Origin: Phycisphaerae bacterium
GTDB taxonomy: Bacteria > Planctomycetota > Phycisphaerae > Phycisphaerales > SM1A02
DNA: 43,606 bases
NCBI GenBank assembly: GCA_018701395.1
Contig: JABIWU010000057.1
Span: forward strand, 1 to 43,606
Reading direction: 5' to 3'
The position numbers and the translations under genes are program-made. The notes below the pieces were generated by a model that ran no database searches, was not told the DNA's origin, and saw only the letters and a list, made by a program, of their open reading frames with translations. Positions 17,955 through 25,604 of this stretch are shown piece after piece; the stretch's first letter is position 1; every line of letters starts with the position of its first letter.

Positions 17955-18812
17955 TTATTTTAAATTGACAATCTCAAATTTGCCTAGGAGAACACCATTG
18001 CGATGGTTTTCAGGAACTCGTCCAATCGGCCAAGCGTCGGTTAATTCAACTAATGCCCAATCTTCATTTTTGTATCGGACCGTATGGTCGTCCTGTTGTG
18101 TTTGAACTTGTACACCTGCAAATAAATGGTCTTTCATGACGATGAAAATTACATCAACTAAATCTATGCTGCGAACTAACGAGGCAAACAGCAAACACTT
18201 CGAGTCGCAATCTCCCCATTCATTGCTCAGGGTTTCAAGTGGCATCATTGCGCCTGCAGTAAGAATCGTTTCGCCTTCTTCATTTATTCTAGAGTCAGAT
18301 GGAATTCTATAATTTAATGATTGTACGAAAGAAGCAAACGCGCCAACTAATTCTATCTTTGTTCTGTATCCTTTTTTTCTTGCAGAACTTTTAATTGCTT
18401 TTGCAACATCTCGGATGGGGTTTTTGCTTTGGTCAATAACCCAGTTATAATCAACGCTAAACCTATTGCCTTTTGAATACATTTTGATGCCGTGTTTTGC
18501 AGCACTGTCTGAAAGTTGTTTTTGCTTTTCTTCTAACTCTTTAGAATCGTGGTACGTAAAAGAAGTCCAACTTTTTGGTATTCCAAATGAATTGATCGCG
18601 AATTCAACACTCGCGTCGTCTATTTTTACTAGGCAAGAAAGTTCTTCCATTTTTGCGCCTTGTTGTATCACAGCAACATCCCCATCCCAACGGATTACTT
18701 CTCTCGTATTAATGTCACTCCACTTAAACGAAGAACGACTTGTGCCAAATGCAAAAGCAGTGGTGGTTGAGAGCAGAAGTCCAATAGTGATGGTGGTGTT
18801 AATTTGTACCAT
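17955..18812 (-). CDS. Exported transglutaminase-like protein
   Basis: 285 residues from the ATG at 18812, with a signal peptide ending in AFAFG. The C-terminal half shows the transglutaminase-like cysteine motif [14 protein letters not shown] and a candidate histidine in [10 protein letters not shown], followed by [10 protein letters not shown], where the third catalytic acid would lie. These domains usually act as cysteine proteases or amidases, less often as crosslinkers. The N-terminal 100 residues are unrecognised. A longer start at 18851 would overlap the aldolase by 53 bases and delay the signal peptide, so I prefer 18812, which overlaps by 14 bases. It lies between the threonine aldolase and glycosyltransferase genes on the same strand. 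Confidence 0.72.
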   Translation of the reverse strand: MVQINTTITIGLLLSTTTAFAFGTSRSSFKWSDINTREVIRWDGDVAVIQQGAKMEELSCLVKIDDASVEFAINSFGIPKSWTSFTYHDSKELEEKQKQLSDSAAKHGIKMYSKGNRFSVDYNWVIDQSKNPIRDVAKAIKSSARKKGYRTKIELVGAFASFVQSLNYRIPSDSRINEEGETILTAGAMMPLETLSNEWGDCDSKCLLFASLVRSIDLVDVIFIVMKDHLFAGVQVQTQQDDHTVRYKNEDWALVELTDAWPIGRVPENHRNGVLLGKFEIVNLK

Positions 18813-19848
18813 GAGCAACTGTTTCGGCTGTGATTTGAATCGCACGTTCAATTTCTTCGCGTGTTACATCAAGGTGAGTGACGTAGCGAATCTTTTGCGA
18901 ATCAAGGGCTTCAGACATAATTCCGTTATCCCTTAGTTTTCGGCATAAAGAAGCGCCATCTCCAAGCATTTTGTCAATAACGAAGAAAACAAGGTTTGTA
19001 TCAGTCGTACTTGCATCGCAAGTGATTCCATCAATGGATTGAAGACCATTTGCGAGAATTTTGGCGTGCTCATGGTCGGCTTGTAGGCGTTTTAGCTGAT
19101 TGTCCAGAGCAAAAAGTGCTGCCCCAGCGAGGATCCCAGATTGCCGCATGGTTCCTCCAAACATTTTTCTGAAATGTCGTACTTTCTTTATCGTTTCCTT
19201 ATTCCCTGCAACAATTGAACCAGCGGGGCACCCAAGCCCTTTTGAAAAGCAAGCAGAGAGCGTGTCGAAAGGCTTTGCTAAAGTCGCAGCATCGATACCG
19301 GATGCAACCACAGCATGCCAAATTCTTGCGCCATCAAGGTGCGTGTTTAACCCAAACTCATGTGCGGTTTCACAAACGTCGATTAGCTGGTCTTGTGGCC
19401 AGATCGAACCACCACCTCGGTTGTGCGTATTTTCAAGTGAGACGAGTCTACTCGTGCCAAAATGAAAATCGTCAGGTCGAATTAAAGCGCGAACATCAGC
19501 ACTCGTGAAAAAGCCCCTGTTTCCATTTGCAATTGCAAAACTGCATCCACTGAGTGCCGCAGCGCCGCCGGCTTCGTAGTAAACAATGTGGCTATCCCTA
19601 TGGATAATAATTTCATCGCCTGGTTGTGTTTGCGAACGAATTGCGAGTTGGTTCGCCATTGTTCCAGAGGGAACAAAGCACGCATCTTCTTTTCCGAACA
19701 TCGAAGCGCAACGTTCTTGCAATGCATTAATAGTAGGATCATCTCCCCAAACATCATCGCCAAGCGGGGCTTGCATCATTGCTTCCCGCATACCAGTTGT
19801 AGGTTGCGTTACGGTATCACTTCGTAAATCAATTAGTTTCGTCGACAT
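18799..19848 (-). CDS. ltaE: Low-specificity L-threonine aldolase
   Basis: A 349-residue PLP enzyme of fold type I. Family features are the N-terminal [12 protein letters not shown], the [10 protein letters not shown] segment, [22 protein letters not shown] with the cofactor-binding Asp, and the PLP-lysine in [14 protein letters not shown]. It cleaves L-threonine and L-allo-threonine to glycine and acetaldehyde. The ATG at 19848 follows a TACAAT box by 7 nt. It is divergent from the HdeD-like gene, with only 47 bp between start codons. First gene of a set with the transglutaminase-like and GT4 genes; no metabolic link among them is obvious. Confidence 0.92.
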   Translation of the reverse strand: MSTKLIDLRSDTVTQPTTGMREAMMQAPLGDDVWGDDPTINALQERCASMFGKEDACFVPSGTMANQLAIRSQTQPGDEIIIHRDSHIVYYEAGGAAALSGCSFAIANGNRGFFTSADVRALIRPDDFHFGTSRLVSLENTHNRGGGSIWPQDQLIDVCETAHEFGLNTHLDGARIWHAVVASGIDAATLAKPFDTLSACFSKGLGCPAGSIVAGNKETIKKVRHFRKMFGGTMRQSGILAGAALFALDNQLKRLQADHEHAKILANGLQSIDGITCDASTTDTNLVFFVIDKMLGDGASLCRKLRDNGIMSEALDSQKIRYVTHLDVTREEIERAIQITAETVAHGTN

Positions 19849-19855
19849 GCCTACG

Positions 19856-19861
19856 ATTGTA
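19856..19861 (-). promoter_or_regulatory. -10-like box for the threonine aldolase gene
   Basis: TACAAT on the minus strand, 7 nt before the ATG at 19848, with TACACA 18 bp upstream as -35. Predicts a leaderless mRNA. Confidence 0.55.
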
Positions 19862-19883
19862 AGCGTACTGCGCTTGTTCTGTG

Positions 19884-19889
19884 TATTAT
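19884..19889 (+). promoter_or_regulatory. -10-like box for the HdeD-like gene
   Basis: TATTAT, 6 nt before the ATG at 19896. No convincing -35. The divergent arrangement puts this promoter and the aldolase promoter in the same 47 bp. Confidence 0.45.
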
Positions 19890-19895
19890 TGTTCT

Positions 19896-20426
19896 ATGAT
19901 TAATTGGAAATGGTTTATTGTAGAAGGCGTCGTTTTGATAGCACTTGGTTTTTTTGCGATTGTACGACCCGGAATTGCAGCTGAAGCAATCGTGGAACTC
20001 ATCGGCTGGTTACTCCTTTTTGTTGGCGGCATCGCCTTGTTTGGTGGAGTTACTTCACAATCAGGACCGCGTAAGCCGGTGTCACTTGGCGGTGGTCTGG
20101 TTGCATTGATTTTCGGGATGATTTTTCTTTTACTCCCCTCGCCAGCATTAGCAACTATTACTGTAATTCTTGCAATCTTCTTTTTGCTTTCCGGTTTTGC
20201 AGAAATTTCAGCTTCGATGTCACTCCGCTCCTTGGGCGGACATTCCAACCATTGGGGCATGGCGTTTTTTAGTGGCATGCTTGGAATTATGCTCGGAGTA
20301 ATCATGTTGACATCTTGGCCATCTTCGTATGAAATTATTGGTTTGTTACTTGGGATCAACTTTTTGTTAAGTGGTTCTTATTTGCTTTCTTTAGGGTGGT
20401 TTTTTAGAAACGCTCCTGCGCATTAA
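19896..20426 (+). CDS. HdeD/DUF308-family membrane protein
   Basis: A 176-residue membrane protein with six hydrophobic helices, arranged as a duplicated pattern ([45 protein letters not shown]). This is the DUF308 family that includes HdeD, an acid-resistance membrane protein of enterobacteria whose biochemical activity is not established. I used the ATG at 19896 because the GTG at 19881 would be upstream of the -10 box. The ClC transporter gene begins 2 nt after the stop, so the two are an operon. A shared link to acid or chloride stress is plausible but only inferred. Confidence 0.82.
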   Translation: MINWKWFIVEGVVLIALGFFAIVRPGIAAEAIVELIGWLLLFVGGIALFGGVTSQSGPRKPVSLGGGLVALIFGMIFLLLPSPALATITVILAIFFLLSGFAEISASMSLRSLGGHSNHWGMAFFSGMLGIMLGVIMLTSWPSSYEIIGLLLGINFLLSGSYLLSLGWFFRNAPAH

Positions 20427-20428
20427 AG

Positions 20429-21745
20429 ATGAATAACTCTGCTTCAAAACGACTTTCATTTAGCGCTTGGATTGTCGTACTCGTTGCCGCAAGTGTGGTT
20501 GGTTTTATTGCTTATTTTTTCGCGTTCATGGGCAAACAATCTGATTTGTTTAGAGATTCAGTTTCTCACAACACATCATGGTTGTTGTATTTGTTGCCCG
20601 CGATAGGATTAACCAGTATTACATTGCTTCGATTTAAGTTTTTTAATGGAACAGAAGGAACGGGTATTCCCCAAACGATTGCAGCCTTAGAACAGGAAAC
20701 AGATACAGAGAAGCAGTCTTTGTTGTCGCCTAAAATATTATTTGGAAAAATACTATTAACTACAGTCGGTTTGTTTAGCGGCGCATCGATGGGCCGGGAA
20801 GGTCCAACAGTTCAGGCGGGCGCTTGCATCATGTTTTACTGCAGAAAAATTGTCTCACTTCCACAACATGTAGTGCAACGCGGTTTAATTTTAGCAGGCG
20901 GCGCTGCTGGGATTGCAGCAGCATTTAATGCTCCTGCGGCGGGGATCGTTTTTTCTATTGAAGAAATAGGAAGGTCATTTGACAAAAGAAACCTTGGAGT
21001 TTTACTTGCCGTCGTTGTTGTTGCTTGCGCTTTTTGTATTGGTTTGTTTGGCGATTATTGGTTCTATGGAGACATTCCCATCTCGCTAGCATCGAATGCG
21101 GAATGGGCGTTGGTGCCAGTGGTCGCAATCGGTATGGGTTTATTGGGAGGGTTATTTTCACGCTTTATTGTGTACTTTTATCCGAGAGTTATGAAAGTAA
21201 TGATGGCTCGACCTGTACTTGTACCAATGGGAATTGGTTTAGCAATAGGATTGCTCGGTTGGTTATCCGCTGGTCAAACACTCGGCACTGGTTTTATAGA
21301 AGCAAAAATTATGTTGGTTCAAGGCGAGGAACTGGATTGGTATTACGCGCCGCTTCGTTTGTTTGCAACGGCGTTAACGTTACTAAGCGGAATTCCGGGT
21401 GGTCTATTCGACCCATCGCTTTCTGCGGGCGCCGGTTTTGGTCAGTGGTTTTCTGATCTCGCACATACTTTTGAGTGGGGAAAAGACGTAGACTCAAAAA
21501 TGATCATGATGATTGCAATGGCTTGTTTTTTTGCGGCTGTTGTGCAAAGCCCAATTACATCCGTTGTGATTATGGCTGAAATGACAAATTCAATATATGC
21601 GATTATGCCGATGCTAGCAGGCGCTTTAATTGCCTATGCAATTTCAACTCGTATTTGCTCTTGCTCGATTTACGTAGCGCTTGCAAGTACTTACTTTAAA
21701 GATAGTCGTGTGGATGAATCGCCGCGAGAAGCGTGTATCGATTGA
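20429..21745 (+). CDS. ClC-family chloride transporter
   Basis: A 438-residue ClC protein without CBS domains. Signature segments: GTGIP at 77-81 (Thr replaces the Ser of the usual GSGIP selectivity motif), GREGP with gating Glu124, AAFNAPAAGIVFSIEE with the Glu178/Glu179 pair containing the internal proton glutamate of exchangers, GIPGGLFDPSL, and a late Tyr in CSCSIYVALA. Having both glutamates favours an H+/anion antiporter rather than a channel. The Thr may alter anion preference, but this cannot be judged here. Operon with the HdeD-like gene. The last 55 bases overlap the convergent sigma-like gene. Confidence 0.9.
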   Translation: MNNSASKRLSFSAWIVVLVAASVVGFIAYFFAFMGKQSDLFRDSVSHNTSWLLYLLPAIGLTSITLLRFKFFNGTEGTGIPQTIAALEQETDTEKQSLLSPKILFGKILLTTVGLFSGASMGREGPTVQAGACIMFYCRKIVSLPQHVVQRGLILAGGAAGIAAAFNAPAAGIVFSIEEIGRSFDKRNLGVLLAVVVVACAFCIGLFGDYWFYGDIPISLASNAEWALVPVVAIGMGLLGGLFSRFIVYFYPRVMKVMMARPVLVPMGIGLAIGLLGWLSAGQTLGTGFIEAKIMLVQGEELDWYYAPLRLFATALTLLSGIPGGLFDPSLSAGAGFGQWFSDLAHTFEWGKDVDSKMIMMIAMACFFAAVVQSPITSVVIMAEMTNSIYAIMPMLAGALIAYAISTRICSCSIYVALASTYFKDSRVDESPREACID

Positions 21746-22002
21746 CGTGCAATTTTTCTCAAGTGTTGAATTCTGCATAGCACATCACTCATAGACATAT
21801 TTAATACAACGTGAATTTCCCATGGGGAAAGACGTTCAGCAAAATGAAGTGCAAGAACCTGCCGGTCAGTCCATGACAAATTTGAAAAAAATGAACCAAG
21901 TCGGTCAGTGTACTGGTCTGTTTGCAACCTGAGATTATTTACTTTATTCGTTGGTAACGATTGTGGACCAATATGTCCAAGTGGTGATGTGTCGGCGATC
22001 AT
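21691..22002 (-). CDS. Small sigma-70 region 4-like helix-turn-helix protein
   Basis: 103 residues from the ATG at 22002, preceded by AGGAAG 7 nt upstream; a GTG at 22035 would add 11 residues. Residues about 45-90 (SWTDRQVLALHFAERLSPWEIHVVLNMSMSDVLCRIQHLR, quoted here in outline) resemble sigma region 4 of FliA/ECF type: an ...L.LHF.E.LS..EI..VL pattern and then a recognition helix. No region 2 is present, so it cannot be a complete sigma factor. It may be a stand-alone regulator or anti-sigma-like partner. It overlaps the convergent ClC gene by 55 bases and is read from a long upstream stretch holding a hairpin at 22026-22046. Confidence 0.6.
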   Translation of the reverse strand: MIADTSPLGHIGPQSLPTNKVNNLRLQTDQYTDRLGSFFSNLSWTDRQVLALHFAERLSPWEIHVVLNMSMSDVLCRIQHLRKIARQSIHASRGDSSTRLSLK

Positions 22003-22025
22003 GGGCGACTTCCTGTCTTTGTTTG

Positions 22026-22046
22026 AAGCCAGCACTCCGCTGGCTT
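22026..22046 (-). other. 8-bp hairpin upstream of the sigma-like gene
   Basis: AAGCCAGC (22026-22033), a 5-base loop and GCTGGCTT (22039-22046). On the minus strand it sits 24 nt before the ATG at 22002, just upstream of the AGGAAG site. It could act as a 5'-leader hairpin or attenuator. No U-tract follows. Confidence 0.4.
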
Positions 22047-22176
22047 AGTTAGAGAAGTAGGTATGGCTAAGATTTCATTCAATAATATTATTTTGAATTT
22101 TTTTGAAGAACTGTGAAAAGATTGATTCGTATGAGTGTTGTCTGTTTGGTGGCAAGGAAACCATCTCTCATTAAAC

Positions 22177-22256
22177 AAACCCTTCTCTCTCTCTCTTTCT
22201 TTCTTCTCTACTCTGCGAGCCCACGCCACAAGCGTGGGCTCGCGGCGTTTTATGCC
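22177..22256 (+). other. Polypyrimidine tract plus strong 12-bp hairpin, terminator-like
   Basis: An almost pure C/T run (about 22180-22214, mostly CT repeats) leads into a perfect 12-bp stem, GCGAGCCCACGC (22215-22226) and GCGTGGGCTCGC (22232-22243), then GGCGTTTT. Read on the plus strand it resembles an intrinsic terminator, but no gene ends just upstream on that strand. The 273-base gap 22003-22275 contains no convincing gene otherwise. It may terminate a small RNA, or form the 3' end of the PilZ transcript read the other way. Confidence 0.45.
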
Positions 22257-22275
22257 TTAATTGGCTTAAAAGTGC

Positions 22276-22602
22276 TTAATTCGACCCGAAAAACCAGATT
22301 CCGCAATGGTAACCATCATCATCTGCGGTGGAACTGCTCCAAGCCACCATCATTGGCTGGTGAACAGCGGTGCCTTCTGGTAAATAACGAGTAATAATGC
22401 CCGTCATACCTTCAGAAAGTGGGAATTGCGAAATAATTCGCATCCCTCCATCACTTCTATCCACAACCCGATAGCGTACAGGCGTATCAAAATCGTGGCT
22501 CCAGCGGAGTACCGCTTCGCCATGGAATTCAGTTCGAGTGCGATCTCTTCGGTTATTGTCAATGGAGGCGTTATCAGGGCGAATGCTTTGGTCATGTATC
22601 AT
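22276..22602 (-). CDS. PilZ-domain protein (c-di-GMP receptor)
   Basis: A 108-residue single-domain protein. The two c-di-GMP contact motifs of PilZ are present: the RxxxR arginines in NRRDRTR near residue 20, and DRSDGG (the [D/N]xSxxG motif) near residue 49. It ends shortly after a beta-barrel strand (YHCGIWFFGSN). PilZ proteins pass c-di-GMP levels to motility or polysaccharide machines. It starts 50 bases after the lipA stop and could be read through from it. Its likely partners in this window are the HD-GYP protein (5133-5912), the exopolysaccharide locus or the pilus cluster, all inferred. Confidence 0.82.
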   Translation of the reverse strand: MIHDQSIRPDNASIDNNRRDRTRTEFHGEAVLRWSHDFDTPVRYRVVDRSDGGMRIISQFPLSEGMTGIITRYLPEGTAVHQPMMVAWSSSTADDDGYHCGIWFFGSN

Positions 22603-22652
22603 TTAGGAAGATTCGTCCAAATCAAAGAGCAACTTAACTTGTTGTAATCAAA

Positions 22653-23651
22653 TTATTTACGGTTTGATTCAAATGCACGAACCTGTTCCTCTGCGTGGTA
22701 GGAACTTCGAACGAGCGGACCAGATTCTACGACTCTGAAGCCGAGTTTTAGCCCGATTTCCTTATATTTTGCAAATTGATCGGGATGAACCCAACGGTCA
22801 ATTGGAAGGTGATTTCGGCTTGGTTGTAGATATTGGCCAATAGTGATAATCTCAGCATTTGATTTATCTCGAATATCTGCGAGCAACGTGGAAATTTCTT
22901 CATCAGTTTCGCCAATGCCAACCATTATTCCCGTTTTGCATACAAGCCCTGCATCAGAAATGCGTTTTAGAACTTGCATCGACCGGTCGTACGTGGCTTG
23001 GGGTCGAACCGCCCCGTGCATTCGGGGTACTGTTTCGAGGTTGTGCGCCAATATCTCTGGTTTAGCAGCAAGTACAGTTGCTAAATCGTCCCTGTTGCCT
23101 TTAAAATCACCAATTAATGCTTCAACTGAGGTTTCTGGTGCGAGTCTATGCACTGCTTCGATGGTTTCAGCCCATATTTGAGCGCCGCCATCGGGTAAAT
23201 CATCTCGGTCCACGCATGTAATAACAATATGTCGTAAGCCCATCAGTGCAATGGATTTACCGACGTTCTTTGGCTCATCGTAATCTGGCGGGTTTGGCTT
23301 GCCCGTTCGGACATTGCAAAAACCGCAAGAGCGCGTGCAGATATCGCCAAGGATCATTATTGTCGCAGTTCCTCTTGTCCAGCAATCTCCAATATTGGGG
23401 CATGAAGCTTCTTGGCAAACGGTGCTTAGTCCATGTTCTTTCATATTTTTCTGCATCGCAAGGTATGCATCGCCGCCAGGAATTTGAGCTCGAATCCACG
23501 AAGGTTTACGTTGCATCAACAAAGTCTGCGAGCCGTCATCGTTATTTAAGACTTGCGCACTTAAATCAACTGTCGCCGAACTTCGTGTCGTGCGTGCCGT
23601 ATCACCACCAAGTGGTTTGGGATGTCTAGAAGAAGGAAATGAATTTATCAC
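22653..23651 (-). CDS. lipA: Lipoyl synthase (radical SAM)
   Basis: A 332-residue enzyme that inserts two sulfurs into octanoyl groups on lipoyl domains. Both iron-sulfur clusters are accounted for: the auxiliary cluster by Cys79, Cys84 and Cys90 (CQEASCPNIGDC) and the radical SAM cluster by Cys105, Cys109 and Cys112 (CTRSCGFC). The C-terminal RSSYHA (Ser at 316-317) supplies the unusual serine ligand of the auxiliary cluster. The start is a GTG. The N-terminus is about 45 residues longer than the catalytic core requires and low in recognisable features. lipB is not nearby. A TAGAAT box lies 9 nt before the GTG. Confidence 0.96.
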   Translation of the reverse strand: MINSFPSSRHPKPLGGDTARTTRSSATVDLSAQVLNNDDGSQTLLMQRKPSWIRAQIPGGDAYLAMQKNMKEHGLSTVCQEASCPNIGDCWTRGTATIMILGDICTRSCGFCNVRTGKPNPPDYDEPKNVGKSIALMGLRHIVITCVDRDDLPDGGAQIWAETIEAVHRLAPETSVEALIGDFKGNRDDLATVLAAKPEILAHNLETVPRMHGAVRPQATYDRSMQVLKRISDAGLVCKTGIMVGIGETDEEISTLLADIRDKSNAEIITIGQYLQPSRNHLPIDRWVHPDQFAKYKEIGLKLGFRVVESGPLVRSSYHAEEQVRAFESNRK

Positions 23652-23660
23652 GAGAACTAC

Positions 23661-23666
23661 ATTCTA
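23661..23666 (-). promoter_or_regulatory. -10-like box for lipA
   Basis: TAGAAT on the minus strand, 9 nt before the GTG at 23651, implying a leader of at most a few bases. Confidence 0.4.
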
Positions 23667-23807
23667 CCAGATATGGCGCTGTATTCACTCATCATTGGCG
23701 CCGACATTGGTCGATGAAGTCCGATACCATCCCGCATATTGATAGTGCGGGGGCTATTCTTTGGAGCATTGAGCGGTAAAGGCAAATTTTTGATTAACTG
23801 GAATATA

Positions 23808-25469
23808 ATGAGTTTAAAATCCTACGCAACAATCTTTCAAACAAGTAGCGTCGCAGTTGTTGCTGGCTTTTTCTTACTTGGTTGCAATTCAAATGCTTGG
23901 ATGGGTGATCCGAGTGCTCAGGGCTATTACAAGCCTACGCCAACGACGATCCCAATTCTTGACAGGATTGACATAATTGAAGAACCTGACGTTTGGCCTC
24001 AACTGTCAAAAGTTACACCGATGGACTTGATGCCATCTGATTTGACCTATCGAATACACCCAGCAGATGTTTTAGATTTGAAAATTTTTGGTTTGTACCA
24101 AACAAATCAACATTATCCTGTCACCAGAAGAGTGGATGTTGGCGGTCACTTTCGAGTTCCAGAACTCGGCGATGTTTTAGTTGCCGGTTTGACTGTGCAA
24201 GCCGCACAGGATTTAATTACAAGTGAACTTGGCAAAAAAGTACTAACACATCCAAGTGCACAACTTGAAGTAATTGATCAAACAGCATTGACGTATACCG
24301 TATACGGCGGATTGTCAAGATGGGGTTTGTTTACATTGCACAATCCAGATTTGCGACTTGTCGATGTACTCGCTCTTGCGGGAGGTGTCCCCCAATCTAC
24401 GCAAGAAATTTATGTTATTCGCCAACTTGAAGTTAGCGATACTGTGCTTCCATCTTGGGACCATAGCAATGCTGCAAAGAACCACGAAACTCCTCTGAAT
24501 AGTAAAACGCCAACAACTACACCAGTTTCAAAACCACACCAACCAAGTGTGGACATTGAAGATTTAATAAAACAATTAGATTTGGGCGAAGGCGCTCCGT
24601 CAGATACACAAGTTCCAGCGCCGACCCTAGATGAAACACAAACTGAGAATGACGCAGATATAACTTCGTTAATTAACCAACTTGACATTGGTGATACAAC
24701 CGAGCAACCATCCCATTCAGTTTCGCCAGGAATTATCCAAACAGGGAATCATGAGTTAATTGACATCGACGATTTAGTCCCTGATCGAAACTCCGCTTCC
24801 AACTTTACTGCACAGCAACTTCCTGTTGACATCGATGACCTCATTACACCAAGTGCTAAGCCGACGACTGATTCCGCTTTTATTTATGTTCCTGAGAGTG
24901 ACACTTGGATTCCAGTAAGTACTGGCCCAAAAAAAGCAACTCGATTAGACAACACTACTAGCAAAGACCAAAATGCTCAGGCATCGGTTGTCCTCGAACG
25001 AATTATTGAAATCCCATGGGGTTTGCTTAAACAGGGCGATAGCAGATACAACATCGTAATTCGACCTAAAGACCGCGTGTATGTAAAAGGTGTGCCACTG
25101 GGCAACTTGTACATTCGCGGCGAAATCAGTCGGCCAGGAGTTTACGATTATCCAAGAAGCGGAAAGAAGATTACTCTTTCAGAGTTCATAACTTCTGCGG
25201 GTGATTTGGGCCCAATCGCAGTCCCTGAAAAAGTAAGTCTTACGCGTCGATTTGGTGATGTTCAAGCAACAGTCACACTTAACTATGCAGCGATTCTTCA
25301 GCGAACAGAACCAGATATTTTCTTGAAACCAAACGACCACATCAGTATTGGCACTTCATGGGGTGCAACTCCAATGGCGATTATTCGAAATGGTTTCAGG
25401 GCAACGTACGGCTTTGGTTTTCTTCTTGATCGGAACTTCGGAAACGACGTCTTCGGAAGGCCTCCGTAA
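23808..25469 (+). CDS. Outer-membrane polysaccharide export lipoprotein (Wza-like, SLBB)
   Basis: 553 residues from the ATG at 23808, with lipobox FLLGC at about residue 26. Residues about 80-190 form the polysaccharide-export domain (HPADVLDLKIFGL, VDVGGHFRVPELGDV, LTVQAAQDLI) followed by an SLBB strand set. Residues about 240-390 are an acidic, low-complexity insert holding four related motifs: DIEDLI (249), DITSLI (284), DIDDLV (319) and DIDDLI (341). A second SLBB domain (NLYIRGEISRPGVYDYP) and a short C-terminus follow. Upstream in-frame starts exist at 23739 and 23769, the latter 8 nt after TATTCT. The family forms the outer-membrane exit channel for capsule or EPS. It opens the exosortase/EPS locus; the 135 bases after it hold nothing recognisable. 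Confidence 0.86.
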   Translation: MSLKSYATIFQTSSVAVVAGFFLLGCNSNAWMGDPSAQGYYKPTPTTIPILDRIDIIEEPDVWPQLSKVTPMDLMPSDLTYRIHPADVLDLKIFGLYQTNQHYPVTRRVDVGGHFRVPELGDVLVAGLTVQAAQDLITSELGKKVLTHPSAQLEVIDQTALTYTVYGGLSRWGLFTLHNPDLRLVDVLALAGGVPQSTQEIYVIRQLEVSDTVLPSWDHSNAAKNHETPLNSKTPTTTPVSKPHQPSVDIEDLIKQLDLGEGAPSDTQVPAPTLDETQTENDADITSLINQLDIGDTTEQPSHSVSPGIIQTGNHELIDIDDLVPDRNSASNFTAQQLPVDIDDLITPSAKPTTDSAFIYVPESDTWIPVSTGPKKATRLDNTTSKDQNAQASVVLERIIEIPWGLLKQGDSRYNIVIRPKDRVYVKGVPLGNLYIRGEISRPGVYDYPRSGKKITLSEFITSAGDLGPIAVPEKVSLTRRFGDVQATVTLNYAAILQRTEPDIFLKPNDHISIGTSWGATPMAIIRNGFRATYGFGFLLDRNFGNDVFGRPP

Positions 25470-25604
25470 ACAAAATATATCGGTAACTCTTTTTGCTGAA
25501 CACGGTACTACTGTAGGCGTACTGTTGTTGCGCAAGGAGGGTATTGAAGAATGCTTTAAGCTATATGTATAGAGAGAGTCATTCTGAACCGATTATAGAA
25601 AACC

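Noticed and set aside
22077-22099. AT-rich imperfect palindrome around AATAATATTATT.
   Set aside because: Low-complexity AT symmetry in an AT-rich gap; no second site or adjoining promoter supports an operator.
23804-23809. Perfect TATAAT at the start of the polysaccharide exporter gene.
   Set aside because: It overlaps the chosen ATG, so transcription from it would begin inside the gene with no usable downstream start before the lipobox. It could only work if the true protein began differently; probably coincidence.
25537-25572. GGAGGG followed by a short frame ending at 25572, between the exporter and exosortase genes.
   Set aside because: No start codon at useful spacing gives more than a few codons; the longer frame there is a shadow of the exporter gene.
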